Assembly (NCBI GenBank): GCA_031393795.1
Contig: JANMWE010000123.1
Coordinates: 1 to 18,926, forward strand
Direction: 5' to 3'
Origin: CAMLHU01 sp031393795
GTDB taxonomy: Bacteria > Gemmatimonadota > Gemmatimonadetes > Gemmatimonadales > GWC2-71-9
DNA: 18,926 nt
In this document: positions 6,742-16,991 of the stretch, piece after piece
Position numbering within the stretch: position 1 is the stretch's first letter
Layout of the letters: every line of letters starts with the position of its first letter
Made by a program: the position numbers and the translations under genes
Notes under the pieces: model-generated
What the model was told of the DNA's origin: nothing
Databases searched by the model: none
Seen by the model: the letters and a program-made list of their open reading frames with translations, nothing else

Positions 6742-9033
6742 ATGCTCGCCCTCACCCTCCTCACGTTGCTCGGTGGCACACCACCACGGGCCGCGGCGCC
6801 GCCCAGGGACACGATCCTGGCCCAGGCCGAGGTGGAGTTGGCGCGAGGGAATCCGTGGCGGGCCTATCGGTTGGTGCTGCCGAGGACACGGGTGCCGAGG
6901 ACGCGCACCCCCGAGATCGTCTGGCTGGCGGCCCGCGCGGCAGCGGGGTGGGGGGGGTGGGCGGAAGTGAAGCGGTTGCTCGTGCGGGAGCGGTGGATCG
7001 ACGGTCGATACGCCGGCGGTCCGCGCGAGCTGCTCGCGCGTGCCTCCCTCGCGCTGGGCGAAGACAGCCTCGCCATCGGACACGCCGAGAAGGCGATCCG
7101 GCGCTCGACCACCGATTCGGCGCGCGGCGTCCGTCGGGTGCTCCTCGCCCGCGCGCTCGACCGGACCGGACGGCTCGACGATGCGGCCGTGGAGTATGCC
7201 GCGGCGGCCAAGGACCTGCCCGAGCTCGCCGACTGGCTCCGTCTCCGCGCTGCGACCGCGGCACCGGATCTCGATGCGTGGGCCAGGCAACTCACCAAGC
7301 TCACGTCGCCGGTGACCCTCAAGCGGGCGCCAGCGTCGCTCGCCATCGCCTGGGCCGGTCGGCAGCAGTGGACCCTCGCCCGCGACGCGTGGTACGTCGC
7401 CGGTGACTCGGTCGAAGCGCTCCTGGCGGCGGTGCGCATCGCGGCGACACCGGAGCTGCGCCCTCGCTTCGTCACGGCGCTCACTATCGCGCGGGTGGAC
7501 CAGCTGCCGCGGGTCCTGGCCGCCTTCGACGCAGGCTACGCGCCGCTCACCCCGGATGAACAGCTCCAGGCGGGACGGGCCGCGCTCCGCGCCGGCGATG
7601 CCGCACGGGCGGTGGACGGGTTCCGCCGGGCACTCGCCGCCGGGATCGGGGACCCGGAGGATCGGTGGCGTTACGGCACCGCGCTCCTCCGCGCCGGGCG
7701 CGCTGCCGCCGCGGAAGCGGTATTGGAGCAGATCCAGGGGGCCAACGCGCTCTTGGCGCGGGTCCAGTACGATCGGGCGCGGGCCCTCTTCCGCCTGGGC
7801 AAGAGCGACTCGGCCAAAACGCTCCTCCGCGACATCGCGGTCCGTTTCCCGACCGAATCGACCACCGCCAACGCGCTCGCCCTCTCGGCCGACCTCGCCG
7901 TCGACTCAGGAGACGACGCCACGGCGCGGAAGCTCTGGCTCCAGCTTGCCACCCTCCAGCCTGGCAGCCGGTTCACCCCCGCGGCGCGGTTCGAGGCGGC
8001 GTTGGTCGCGTTCGTTGCCGGAGATCTCCCGGCCGCGACCAGCGAGTTCGATTCCCTCGCCGCCGTGCCGGGACCCGAGAGCAATGCGGGGCTCTACTGG
8101 GCCGGGCGCGCCTGGTGGGCCGCGGGGGACAGCGCCCAGGCCGTTTCCCGGTGGCGTGCGGTGGCGATGCGGTCGCCGGAGACCTATTACGCCGGACTCG
8201 CCGGTCGCCGGTTGGGCCTCGTGCCGTGGGCCCCGAACGGCGTGCCGAGCTCGGCGGTGACCGCGCCCGACGCGCTGGCATTCGTGCGTCGAGTCCAGTT
8301 GCTCGAAGTCTGCGGGATGATGCAGGAGGCCAACTGGGAGGTCGACGCCTGGCCGGCGCAACTGGTCACCGCCCAGGAATTGCTCGATGGCGCCCGCGCC
8401 CTGGCCGCCGTCGGTCGCGCGGCGCTGGCGGCGCGGCTCGCCCGTCGGGCGCTGCAGGCCGGGCCGGTCGACAGCGTCACCGCGTACTACATCATTTATC
8501 CGGTCGTCCACGCCAACGTGCTGGCGCACGAGGCCGACTCGCATCGGCTCGATCCGGCCTTCGCGTCGGGGTTGATCCGCCAGGAATCGACCTTCGATCC
8601 TGAGGCGGTATCGGGCGCGGGGGCGCGGGGGCTGATGCAGGTGATGCCGGAGGTCGGGCGCCAGCTTTCTCGCAAGCTGCGGTGGCCGCTCTGGGATCCG
8701 GTACTTCTCTTCCAGCCGGACGTCAGCCTCGAGCTGGGGCACGATCACCTCGCCAACCTCTTCGAGCGATACCAGGACGGGGCACAGGTGCTGGTGGCGT
8801 ACAATGCCGGGGGCGCGAAGTTGCCGGCCTGGCTGGCGCGCCGTGGCGCCGCCGATCCGGAGGTCTTCGTCGAGCGGATCCCGTACGCCGAGACGCGGGA
8901 CTATGTACGGATCGTGCTGCGGAACGCGGAGTACTATCGAAGGATGTATGACTGGACCTGCGGCGCGACCAGGGATGTGCCGGTGCAGGATCAGGTTGCG
9001 GCGACAGGGGTGCGGGTCAGGAGCTGCAGCTAG
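6742..9033 (+). CDS. Periplasmic soluble lytic murein transglycosylase, Slt70-like
   Basis: 763-aa enzyme cleaving the MurNAc-GlcNAc bond of peptidoglycan with formation of 1,6-anhydroMurNAc. A short hydrophobic N-terminus (MLALTLLTLLGG, then AAAPP) looks like a Sec signal, though it lacks the usual basic residues. Residues ~30-560 are a long alpha-helical superhelix of TPR-like repeats (for example RAALRAGDAARAVDGFRRAL, ARKLWLQLATLQPG), as in Slt70's ring. The C-terminal SLT domain (~580-735) has all family landmarks: catalytic Glu615 in RQESTFDP, GLMQVMP, AYNAGG and IPYAETRDYVR. ATG 6742 was chosen because it begins the hydrophobic stretch just after TATACT; an upstream TTG at 6685 lies inside the inverted repeat and is unlikely. 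It stands alone, flanked by two hairpin elements. Confidence 0.9.
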   Translation: MLALTLLTLLGGTPPRAAAPPRDTILAQAEVELARGNPWRAYRLVLPRTRVPRTRTPEIVWLAARAAAGWGGWAEVKRLLVRERWIDGRYAGGPRELLARASLALGEDSLAIGHAEKAIRRSTTDSARGVRRVLLARALDRTGRLDDAAVEYAAAAKDLPELADWLRLRAATAAPDLDAWARQLTKLTSPVTLKRAPASLAIAWAGRQQWTLARDAWYVAGDSVEALLAAVRIAATPELRPRFVTALTIARVDQLPRVLAAFDAGYAPLTPDEQLQAGRAALRAGDAARAVDGFRRALAAGIGDPEDRWRYGTALLRAGRAAAAEAVLEQIQGANALLARVQYDRARALFRLGKSDSAKTLLRDIAVRFPTESTTANALALSADLAVDSGDDATARKLWLQLATLQPGSRFTPAARFEAALVAFVAGDLPAATSEFDSLAAVPGPESNAGLYWAGRAWWAAGDSAQAVSRWRAVAMRSPETYYAGLAGRRLGLVPWAPNGVPSSAVTAPDALAFVRRVQLLEVCGMMQEANWEVDAWPAQLVTAQELLDGARALAAVGRAALAARLARRALQAGPVDSVTAYYIIYPVVHANVLAHEADSHRLDPAFASGLIRQESTFDPEAVSGAGARGLMQVMPEVGRQLSRKLRWPLWDPVLLFQPDVSLELGHDHLANLFERYQDGAQVLVAYNAGGAKLPAWLARRGAADPEVFVERIPYAETRDYVRIVLRNAEYYRRMYDWTCGATRDVPVQDQVAATGVRVRSCS

Positions 9034-9192
9034 ACGGCAAGTGGGCAAGTGGGCAAGTGGGCAAGGAAGGGAATGGAACCGTCCCGAACGGAGTGAGGGA
9101 CCTGGCCTACCAAGCTAGGTCCCTCGTCGCTGCACTCCTCGGGACGGTTCCCTTCTGTTGCCGTCTTGCCGTCTTGCCGTCTTGCCGTCTAG
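9030..9192. repeat. Symmetric inverted repeat with 8-bp tandem ends between convergent genes
   Basis: The element is bounded by CTAG at both ends (9030-9033 and 9189-9192). These provide the TAG stops of the transglycosylase (+) and of the GIY-YIG/DUF2461 gene (-). Inside the left CTAG are four 8-bp units (ACGGCAAG, then three TGGGCAAG; 9034-9065). Inside the right CTAG are four mirrored units (GTTGCCGT, then three CTTGCCGT; 9157-9188). The core has perfect arms: GGAACCGTCCCGA (9075-9087) with 9139-9151 (13 bp), GGAGTG (9090-9095) with 9133-9138, and GAGGGACCT (9095-9103) with 9117-9125. No T-tract is present. It probably acts as a bidirectional transcript end or is a REP/MITE-like mobile repeat. 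Confidence 0.88.
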
Positions 9193-10160
9193 TACCTCGC
9201 CGTCTGTGGTGGATACCCCAGCGCGCTGTTGAGCCATCGCACCAAGGGGAGCAGCGCCTCGTATCGTTTCGCGATCAGGTCGGGAAGGCGGGCGGAGCGG
9301 ACCTGCGCGTCGGTCAGCGTCACCGTGGAGCTGAACGACTTGTACCGGAGCCACCGCTCCGCCGGATGGTCGGCAGGATAGCCGCGCGGCGTGCGTGTGA
9401 GCACGGCCTGTTCGCTCAGTTTCTTATAGGTGCGTTTGAACGCCGGAGCGGTGACAAGTCGCGTGAATCCGGCCGGATCCTCCGCGATCCCGTCCCGCAC
9501 TTTGGCGAGCGCCCCCCGCTCCGGCATCCAGAGCCCCCCCGCGATCTCGCACGCCCCCGGCTCGAGATGGAAGTAGAACCCCGCGCCGCCGTGGGCATCC
9601 TGCCCGACCCCTTTCCCGGCGTCGCGATGGTAGAACCAGGCGCTGGCCCAGGTCTTGTACGGGGATTTGTCGTTGGAGAACCGCACGTCGCGATGGATCC
9701 GGAACATCGATTTCTTCGGGTCGCCCACGATCTCGGGGGCCACCCGCGCGAGCCGCACGTCCACCGCTTCGATGAGCGCCCGCATCGGATCGCGGACCGC
9801 GGCCTCATAGTCGTCACGGCGCGCCTCGAACCAGGGCCGCGCATTGTGGCGCTTGAGGCCGCGCAGGAAGGTGAAGGCGGCAGTAGGAAAGCCGGCGAAT
9901 TCGGTCATCGGGAGGGGCTCGCCCCGGGCGAGGCGTTCCTTGAGGGGGCGGGGGAGGCGCTTGATCGCCGCCTCGCGGCGTTGGGCGGCCGAGCGATCGA
10001 CGGCGGGCTCCTGATGGACGAGGGCCACCGGCCCCCGCGCCTTGGTGTACCGGGCGCCGGTGCCGGCGTTGTGTTCGGCGACCCGGCGGGCCACGTCGGT
10101 GGCGACGCCGGTATAGAGCGAGCCATCAGCGCAACGAACGAGGTAGACGGCCCAAGGCAT
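9189..10160 (-). CDS. GIY-YIG nuclease domain fused to DUF2461 (TIGR02453) domain
   Basis: 323-aa protein with two families joined in frame. Residues 1-84 are a compact GIY-YIG domain of the UPF0213/YhbQ type: VYLVRCADGSLYTGV (the two motif tyrosines, Y6 and Y16), R26 in the ARRVAEHN helix, GARYTKARGP, and the REAAIKRL segment carrying the expected metal-binding Glu. From residue 85 (ATG 9908) a complete DUF2461 protein follows without linker: MTEFAGFPTAAFTFLRGLKRHNARPWFE, KKSMFRIHRDVRFSNDKSPYKT, GAGFYFHLEP and a C-terminal KSFSS segment. No stop separates them (252 nt = 84 codons), so any translation from 10160 gives the fusion. Start ATG 10160 lies 5 nt after a -10-like TAGAAT; ATG 10202 would add 14 residues. 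The frame stays open far upstream, but that part is antisense to the kinase gene. DUF2461's role is unknown. Confidence 0.82.
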   Translation of the reverse strand: MPWAVYLVRCADGSLYTGVATDVARRVAEHNAGTGARYTKARGPVALVHQEPAVDRSAAQRREAAIKRLPRPLKERLARGEPLPMTEFAGFPTAAFTFLRGLKRHNARPWFEARRDDYEAAVRDPMRALIEAVDVRLARVAPEIVGDPKKSMFRIHRDVRFSNDKSPYKTWASAWFYHRDAGKGVGQDAHGGAGFYFHLEPGACEIAGGLWMPERGALAKVRDGIAEDPAGFTRLVTAPAFKRTYKKLSEQAVLTRTPRGYPADHPAERWLRYKSFSSTVTLTDAQVRSARLPDLIAKRYEALLPLVRWLNSALGYPPQTARY

Positions 10161-10165
10161 CCCGG

Positions 10166-10171
10166 ATTCTA
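10166..10171 (-). promoter_or_regulatory. -10-like element before the GIY-YIG/DUF2461 gene
   Basis: On the minus strand TAGAAT sits 5 nt upstream of ATG 10160 with no visible Shine-Dalgarno sequence, suggesting a leaderless message. No convincing -35 is present at 17 nt, so confidence is low. The 90-nt gap 10161-10250 must also hold the divergent promoter of the histidine kinase; CATATT (10200-10205) is the only plausible -10 seen for it. Confidence 0.3.
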
Positions 10172-10250
10172 ACAGGTTCCGATATGGCCCGGCGCTGGTC
10201 ATATTAGCACTCTGGGCCCGACCTCCCCCGGGCCCCCTTTCCGGGACCTG

Positions 10251-11938
10251 ATGACCGAACTCGCGGAAACACCCCGGCGGATCTCCGACCGACAACGGCA
10301 GCCGGTCTGGTTCTCGATCCCGCCGGTCGGGACGGTCCTGCAGTGGCTCATCGCCCTGCGGTTGATCCTCGCCACCGGCGCCCTCTGGCGCGTGGCGCTG
10401 GTCTGGGTCGATTCCCCCGACTCGGCCTTCCTCACGGCCATCTCGGTGATCCTGATCTTCGTCCTGAGCGCGTACGGGCACTTCGTCGTGCGGCTCGGGC
10501 GTCAGGTGCCGAGCGAGAGCCAGCTCTATGTCCAGGCGTTCACGGACGTGGTGGCGATCGTCACCGTGGTCCACCTGACGGGCGGCGAGCGGAGCCCGTT
10601 CCCGTCGCTCTTCGTGGTGGTGATCGCGGCCTACAGCCTCTACCTGACGTTCGGGTCGGCGCTGCTGGTGACGATCCTGTCGCTCTCGCTCTACTTCGCG
10701 GACGTGGTGTGGGGCCAGCCCGAGATCCCCGGCGCGGGGTTCGTCGGCCAGCTGGTGGTCTTCTCCCTGGTGTTCGCGGTGGTGTCGGTCCTCGCCGCAC
10801 GGCTCCGCACCGCCGGCGCCCGGACCCTCCAGCTCGAGACCGAACTGGCCCAAGTACGGCTCGAAGCTGACGACGTGCTCCGGACGATCACCTCGGGGGT
10901 GCTCACGGTCGACCCGCAGGGACGGCTGGCGTTCATCAATCCGATGGCCGAGAAGCTCCTCGGCATCTCCGGGCGACGCACCCTGGGGCTGCCGGCGCTC
11001 GATGCGATCCGGCGCGTCTCGCCCGCGCTGGCCGATGCCCTGGTCGCGTCGATGCGCTGGGGCCGACGGGTGTCCCGCTCGGAGGGGAGCATCACCCGGG
11101 AGGACGGGACCCAGTTCCCGGTGGGGCTCAGCGTCACGACGCTGGAACGGCTGGGACAGGCGAGCCCAAGCGTGACGGCGATCTTCGCCGACATCTCGGA
11201 CCAGAAGCGGCTGCAGGAGCTGCATCTCCGGGCCGAACGGCTGGAAGCGGTGGCGGAGCTCTCCGCCTCGCTGGCGCACGAGATCCGGAACCCGCTCGCC
11301 TCGATCCGCAGCAGCGTGGAGCAACTCTCCCGCTCCCCCCGCGCGAACGACGACGAACGGTTCCTCGCCCACCTGATCGTGCGCGAGAGCGACCGGCTGA
11401 GCCGGCTGCTGAGCGAGTTCCTCGACTTCTCGCGGGTGCGCGTCACCCGCTCGGTGCCGATGGACCTCCAGGACGTCGCCCGCGGGGCGCTGCGACTGGT
11501 GAAGGAGCACCCCGACTGTGATGCAGGGGCGGTGCTCGATGTGCAAGGGGATCCGGTCGAGGTCGAAGGGGACGAGGACCTGCTGCACCGGGTGGTGTCG
11601 AACCTGACGCTCAACGCGGTCCAGGCGGCGAAGGGGCCGGTGCATGTGACCGTCACCACCGGCATCGCGTCGCCGGGAGAGCTCCCGAGCGGGGCGGCGA
11701 TCGACCGGGCGGCCAAGCTCGTCGTCGCCGACGACGGACCGGGGATCCCCGAAGAGGTGCGGCCTCGTCTGTTCGAGCCGTTCGTGTCGGGCCGGAGCGG
11801 AGGCTCCGGATTGGGCCTGTCTATTGTACAACGCGCGGTCGAGGCACACCGTGGTCTGGTCTTCGTCGACTCGACCCTGGGTGTCGGGACCACTTTCACG
11901 ATCTACTTGCCCCTGCCCGGGGGCACGGAGGACCAGAC

Positions 11939-11942
<4 letters not shown>
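10251..11942 (+). CDS. Membrane PAS-domain sensor histidine kinase (NtrB/PilS-like)
   Basis: 563-aa inner-membrane sensor kinase. Residues ~25-190 contain about six hydrophobic spans with short loops (TVLQWLIALRLILATG; AFLTAISVILIFVLSAYG; FPSLFVVVIAAYSLYL; LVVFSLVFAVVSVLAA), a PilS-like membrane sensor layout. A cytoplasmic PAS domain follows (~205-315; DDVLRTITSGVLTVDPQG, INPMAEKLLG). The HisKA domain has phospho-acceptor His343 in ASLAHEIRNPLASI. The HATPase has an N box (SNLTLNAVQAA, ~450), a G1 box (DDGPGIPEE, ~495) and a G2 box (SGLGLSI, ~523). Its last codon overlaps the response-regulator start by 4 nt (GTGA), so the two are a cognate pair. The signal sensed is unknown; the buried sensor suggests a membrane-associated cue. 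PilS, NtrB or AtoS subtype cannot be settled by eye. Confidence 0.93.
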
Positions 11943-13280
<1,338 letters not shown>

Positions 13281-13309
<29 letters not shown>

Positions 13310-14921
13310 CGGGGACCGCGGGGACCGGCGGGGACATGGCCTCGCGGTCCACCAGCACATCGGCGGCGATGGAATCGACCTTCCATCGCACGCTCGTCCA
13401 GGTGACGACGAGCGAGCCGAAGGTGTGGGACAGGTGCGCACTCGCATTGCCGAGGCCGCCGCAGTTGCCCAGGAAGCTCACGAACACCGTCCGACCGAGC
13501 CGCTGCTGGAGCAGCGCCACCGACTCGGGACAGCCGAGGTCCTGGGTCGCCGCCGGGAAGGTCGCTGGGGCCCCCGTGGCCATTGCATATCGTCGGAGCG
13601 TCGCCGCCGACCCCATCCAGGGCTGCGGTGCCGGCGAAACGCGCGCCATCACCAGCCGGTCGGCGTACCGGACCTGCCCGATCGTACTTACCAGATCCCC
13701 GTTCACCTGTTGCATCGCGATGACCATCGCGGCGTTCTGCGCGCTCGCCGGTGCCGTGGTCGCCACGACCGCCCCCCAGCCGAGGCAGGCGACGAGCGGC
13801 CCCCGCCGGCCTTCGTCGCTGATCGCCTGGATCGCGAGCCCGAAAAGCAGGGCCGGGCCGAGGTGGAAGGGGATGCCGTAGTAGAGATAGGTGTAGGGCC
13901 ACGGCAGGTAGAGGATGGCGAACGCGAACGACAGCCCGACCGCGCCGGCGAGCGACCAGCGGAGATGGTCGTGCCACTCTTCTCGGCGGGACACCAGCCA
14001 GAGCCCGCCGAGCAGCACCAGCGCGAAGAAGGCGTTGCCCGGCATGGTCAGCGCGGCGAACCCGGGGCGCACCCCCTGGATGATCCAGGGCCGCGAGGCG
14101 AGCGAGAAAAAGACCTGGATCCCGGTCGGCGCCTGGCCATAGAGATTGGTGAAGCCGCCGCTCCCGCCGCCGAGGGCGATGACGAGCGCCAGTCCGAAGG
14201 CCGCAAAGGCGGGGACCCCGCTCCAGAAGAGCCACCGCTTGGCGTCGCCGGAGAGGTCGGGGCGCGCCAGCCGTCCATCGGCCCTGCGGGCGGTACCGAT
14301 GAGCCAGACCAGCGGGAGCACGCCGATCAGCATCTCCTTGGCGAGCACCGCGCACGCCATCAGCAATCCTGCCCCGGCCGCCCGAAGGATCGGGCGCGAA
14401 CCGGTGCGCCATGTGGTCGCGAGCAGCAGCGCGCCCAGCGCGCAGATGAGGCCGAGCGGCTCGCCCATCGTCATCCGGGTCCACGCCTCGCTGACGAGCC
14501 GGGTGAAGACGAAGAGCGAGGCCCCCGCCAGGGCCGGCCACGGCCGGAGGGCGAGCCGTCGGAACAGGAGATAGACCCCGGCCGTCAGCACCCCCATCTC
14601 GGCCACACGGGCCCACTGCCACAGCACCGGGGAGGCGCCGAGGAGGGTCCACTTGGCCGCGAGCCCGGCGTAGCTGAGGACGTTGAGCCGCGCGTGCTCT
14701 CCCACGTAATAGTGGGTGAGCGCCGCCAGTCGTCCGCCGAATGAATGGGGGCCGGTGAGCAGGGGGAGGAATTCGGAGAAATCGAGCGTATCGAAAGGCC
14801 GGTCCACCCAGGGGCGATAGAGCACGAGGGCCAGCAGGGCGAGCAGCAGGGCCGGGAGGAGCGCCGACCGCCACGCGGGCGCGGGAGACGGGGAGGCCGT
14901 ATTATTGTTCGATATGCTCAC
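13281..14921 (-). CDS. Polytopic membrane protein, probable GT-C-type glycosyltransferase
   Basis: 546-aa inner-membrane protein. Segment 1 is ALLPALLLALLALVLY. It is followed by a first loop rich in acidic residues (DRPFDTLDFSE), the place where GT-C enzymes (PMT/ArnT/GT39-83) carry their catalytic Asp/Glu. Around ten further hydrophobic segments follow (VAEMGVLTAGVYLLF, GLICALGALLLATTW, AFFALVLLGGLWLV, GLSFAFAILYLPW among them). A ~140-residue hydrophilic C-terminal part contains LGCPESVALLQ and SFLGNCGG. GT-C assignment rests on topology, the acidic loop and its location beside a sugar-nucleotide and polyprenyl-glycosyltransferase cluster; a flippase-like or uncharacterised membrane protein remains possible. 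The start is uncertain: GTG 14921 overlaps the divergent SDR by only 8 nt, while ATG 14933 and 14960 would overlap it further. The 3' end overlaps the response regulator by 29 nt. Confidence 0.65.
14900..14905 (+). promoter_or_regulatory. -10-like element of the sugar-cluster operon
   Basis: TATTAT (five of six consensus positions) lies 8 nt before ATG 14914 in an otherwise very GC-rich stretch; no Shine-Dalgarno sequence is seen. It implies a leaderless or near-leaderless transcript for the SDR and the genes after it. No clear -35 is present, and the element lies within the 5' end of the divergent membrane-protein gene. Confidence 0.35.
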
Positions 14922-15873
14922 TGGTAAGCGCATTCTCCTGACCGGCGGCGCCGGATTCATCGGTTCCCGCCTCGCGGCGCGCCTCGTGGATCAGAACGAG
15001 GTCGTCATCCTGGACAACCATCATCGCAACAGCCTGAAGGATACGGGGCTGCTGGGACATCCCCACCTGACGGTCATCGAGGGGGACGTCCTCGATCCCA
15101 TCGCGCCGGCGCGCGCGGTGCAGGGGTGCCAGATGATCGTACACCTCGCGGCCATCGCGGGGGTGGACACGGTGCTCAAGATGCCGGTCGAGACGATGAA
15201 GGTCAACATCCTGGGCACCTTCAACGTGCTCGAGGCGGCGCGTACCATCGGCACCCTCGAGCGCTTCGTCGATTTCTCCACCAGTGAGGTCTTCGGTTCC
15301 TTCGCCTTCAAGGTGAAGGAAGGCGACGCGACCACGCTCGGCGCCGTCGGCGAAGCGCGGTGGACCTACGCGGTGAGCAAGCTCGCCACCGAGCACCTGA
15401 GCTTCAGCTACCTCAAGCAGTACGGGGTGCCGGCCTGCTCGGTGCGGCCGTTCAACATCTACGGTCCCGGTCAGGTCGGCGAAGGCGCCATCCATCGCTT
15501 CATCACCCAGGCGCTCAAGGGCGAGGACATCACGATCCACAATGACGGCAGCCAGATCCGCGCCTGGTGCTACGTCGACGACATGGTCGATGGGGTGGTC
15601 CGCGCCCTCGAGGTGCCGGGCGCGGTGGGGCACACCTTCAACATCGGGAACCCGCGGAGCGTGCTCACGGTGTACCAGCTGGCGCTCGAGATCGTGCGGC
15701 TCTCGAGATCACCGTCCACGATCAAGTTCGTCCCGTGGGGCAGCACCGAGGTGGAGCTCCGGATCCCCAACATCGACAAGGCCCGCGAGATCCTCGGCTA
15801 CGAACCCACCGTGGACCTCGAGCCCGGCCTCCTCCGGACCATCGAATGGTACCGATCGCGACTCGGCGCCTGA
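14914..15873 (+). CDS. NDP-sugar SDR, UDP-glucuronate-decarboxylase/epimerase-like
   Basis: 319-aa extended short-chain dehydrogenase acting on a nucleotide sugar in the cytoplasm. Residues 5-20 hold the Rossmann motif GGAGFIG after strand KRILLT. Asp34 at the end of strand 2 favours NAD(H). The catalytic set is T123, Y152 and K156 (YAVSK). The 122-128 motif reads STSEVFG, with Ser124-Glu125 where RmlB-type 4,6-dehydratases have Asp-Glu. TSE is characteristic of UDP-glucuronate decarboxylases such as ArnA-C and UXS. Arg216 (GSQIRAWCYVDD) aligns with a further conserved substrate-site Arg. The C-terminal FNIGNP segment is a typical substrate-binding feature. It heads the sugar operon and overlaps the aminotransferase, so a 4-keto sugar product is plausible. 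ATG 14914 is chosen over TTG 14905 because it starts the conserved N-terminus. Confidence 0.85.
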   Translation: MLTGKRILLTGGAGFIGSRLAARLVDQNEVVILDNHHRNSLKDTGLLGHPHLTVIEGDVLDPIAPARAVQGCQMIVHLAAIAGVDTVLKMPVETMKVNILGTFNVLEAARTIGTLERFVDFSTSEVFGSFAFKVKEGDATTLGAVGEARWTYAVSKLATEHLSFSYLKQYGVPACSVRPFNIYGPGQVGEGAIHRFITQALKGEDITIHNDGSQIRAWCYVDDMVDGVVRALEVPGAVGHTFNIGNPRSVLTVYQLALEIVRLSRSPSTIKFVPWGSTEVELRIPNIDKAREILGYEPTVDLEPGLLRTIEWYRSRLGA

Positions 15874-16991
15874 TCCGGCTCGCCGAGCCTGACATCGACG
15901 ACGCCGACCTCGGCGCCGTCGCCGAAGTGCTGCGGTCGGGATGGCTGGTGCAGGGGCCGCGGGTGGCCGCGTTCGAGCAGGCCGTGGCCCAGCGCACCGG
16001 CTGTCGCCACGCGGTGGCCGTGGCCAACGGCACCGCGGCGCTCCATCTCTCCCTCCTGGCCCTCGATGTCGGTCCCCGCGACCTCGTCGCGGTCGCCACC
16101 TACTCCTGGCCCGCCACCGCCAACGTCATCGCCCTGGTCGGCGCGACGCCGATCTTCGTCGACATCGACCCGCTCCTTTGGGCGATGGATCCGGCCGCGC
16201 TCGAGCGCGCGTTCAAGGAGCATCCTTCGATCAAGGCCGTGATGCCGGTGCACGCTTTCGGCGCGATGGCCCCGATGCCGGCGCTCGCTGCGGTGGCCGA
16301 CCGGCACGGGGCTCCGATCGTCGAGGACGCGGCCTGCGCCATCGGCGCCACCCTCGACGGTCGCGCCGCTGGGAGCTGGGGCCGGCTCGGCTGCTTCTCG
16401 TTCCATCCGCGGAAGACCGTGACCACCGGCGAAGGGGGGATGGTCACCACCGATGACGCCGGGCTCGCGCACCGCCTCCGCGTGCTCCGCAATCATGGAC
16501 AGGATCCCGAAAATGCCACGCCTGAGTTCGTGGCCCCCGGGTTCAATCTCCGCCTCACCGAATTCCAGGGCGCCCTCGGCGCCACCCAGGTCGCCAAGCT
16601 CGATCGGTTGCTGGCGCGCCGTCGCGCGGTGGCCCTGCGCTACGACGCCGCGATGCCGGCGCTCGGGCTCACGCCGCAGGGCACGCTCGGCGTGGAGGCG
16701 CACAGCCGACAGGCGTACGTCGCGCTCTTGCCTGCACGAGTGGCGCCGAGGCGCGCGGCGATCATCGCGCGCCTGCGCGACGAAGGGGTCGAGGCCCAGA
16801 TCGGGACGCACCACCAGCCCCTCACCACGTGGTTCCGGGAGGCCGGCAAGCATGTGGCCGGAGAGTTCCCCGTCACCGACGACGTCGCCGCCCGCGCCCT
16901 GGCCCTGCCGATGCACGCCGGACTCTCCGACGACGATGTGACGTTCGTGGTGGACCGGGTGAAGTCGGTGCTCTCCGTGGAGGGGATCTGA
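15846..16991 (+). CDS. DegT/DnrJ/EryC1/StrS-family sugar aminotransferase
   Basis: 381-aa PLP-dependent enzyme that transaminates an NDP-keto sugar. Visible landmarks are RSGWLVQGPRVAAFE (~30-44), ANGTAALHLSLLAL (60-73), the Asp of VEDAACAIGA (159-168) that contacts the PLP ring nitrogen, and the PLP lysine K190 in SFHPRKTVTTGEGG. GQDPENATPEFVAPGFNLRLTE-type substrate-loop residues follow; length is normal for the family. ATG 15846 overlaps the SDR by 28 nt. However, the family's usual first residues (IRLAEPDI) begin at CTG 15870, which lies in a CTGA overlap with the SDR stop; that start would give 373 aa. It pairs with the SDR upstream (keto sugar supplier) and the acyltransferase downstream (N-acylation of the new amine). 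Family is secure; exact sugar and C3 versus C4 position are not readable. Confidence 0.92.
   Translation: MVPIATRRLIRLAEPDIDDADLGAVAEVLRSGWLVQGPRVAAFEQAVAQRTGCRHAVAVANGTAALHLSLLALDVGPRDLVAVATYSWPATANVIALVGATPIFVDIDPLLWAMDPAALERAFKEHPSIKAVMPVHAFGAMAPMPALAAVADRHGAPIVEDAACAIGATLDGRAAGSWGRLGCFSFHPRKTVTTGEGGMVTTDDAGLAHRLRVLRNHGQDPENATPEFVAPGFNLRLTEFQGALGATQVAKLDRLLARRRAVALRYDAAMPALGLTPQGTLGVEAHSRQAYVALLPARVAPRRAAIIARLRDEGVEAQIGTHHQPLTTWFREAGKHVAGEFPVTDDVAARALALPMHAGLSDDDVTFVVDRVKSVLSVEGI

Noticed and set aside
9034..9188. CRISPR-like array suggested by the repeated GGCAAG and TTGCCGT units
   Set aside because: The units are 8 bp, contiguous without spacers and mirrored around one centre, so this is a tandem/inverted repeat element, not CRISPR.
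10203..11849. Upstream continuation of the 886-codon minus-strand frame that contains the GIY-YIG/DUF2461 gene
   Set aside because: The part beyond about 10202 is antisense to a complete histidine kinase and reads as low-complexity Arg/Asp/Gly/His-rich sequence with no recognisable domain. It is open only because of high GC.
16829..16987. ATG 16829 as the start of the acyltransferase
   Set aside because: The extra 53 residues are Arg/Pro-rich shadow of the aminotransferase; family similarity begins right at the CTGA junction.
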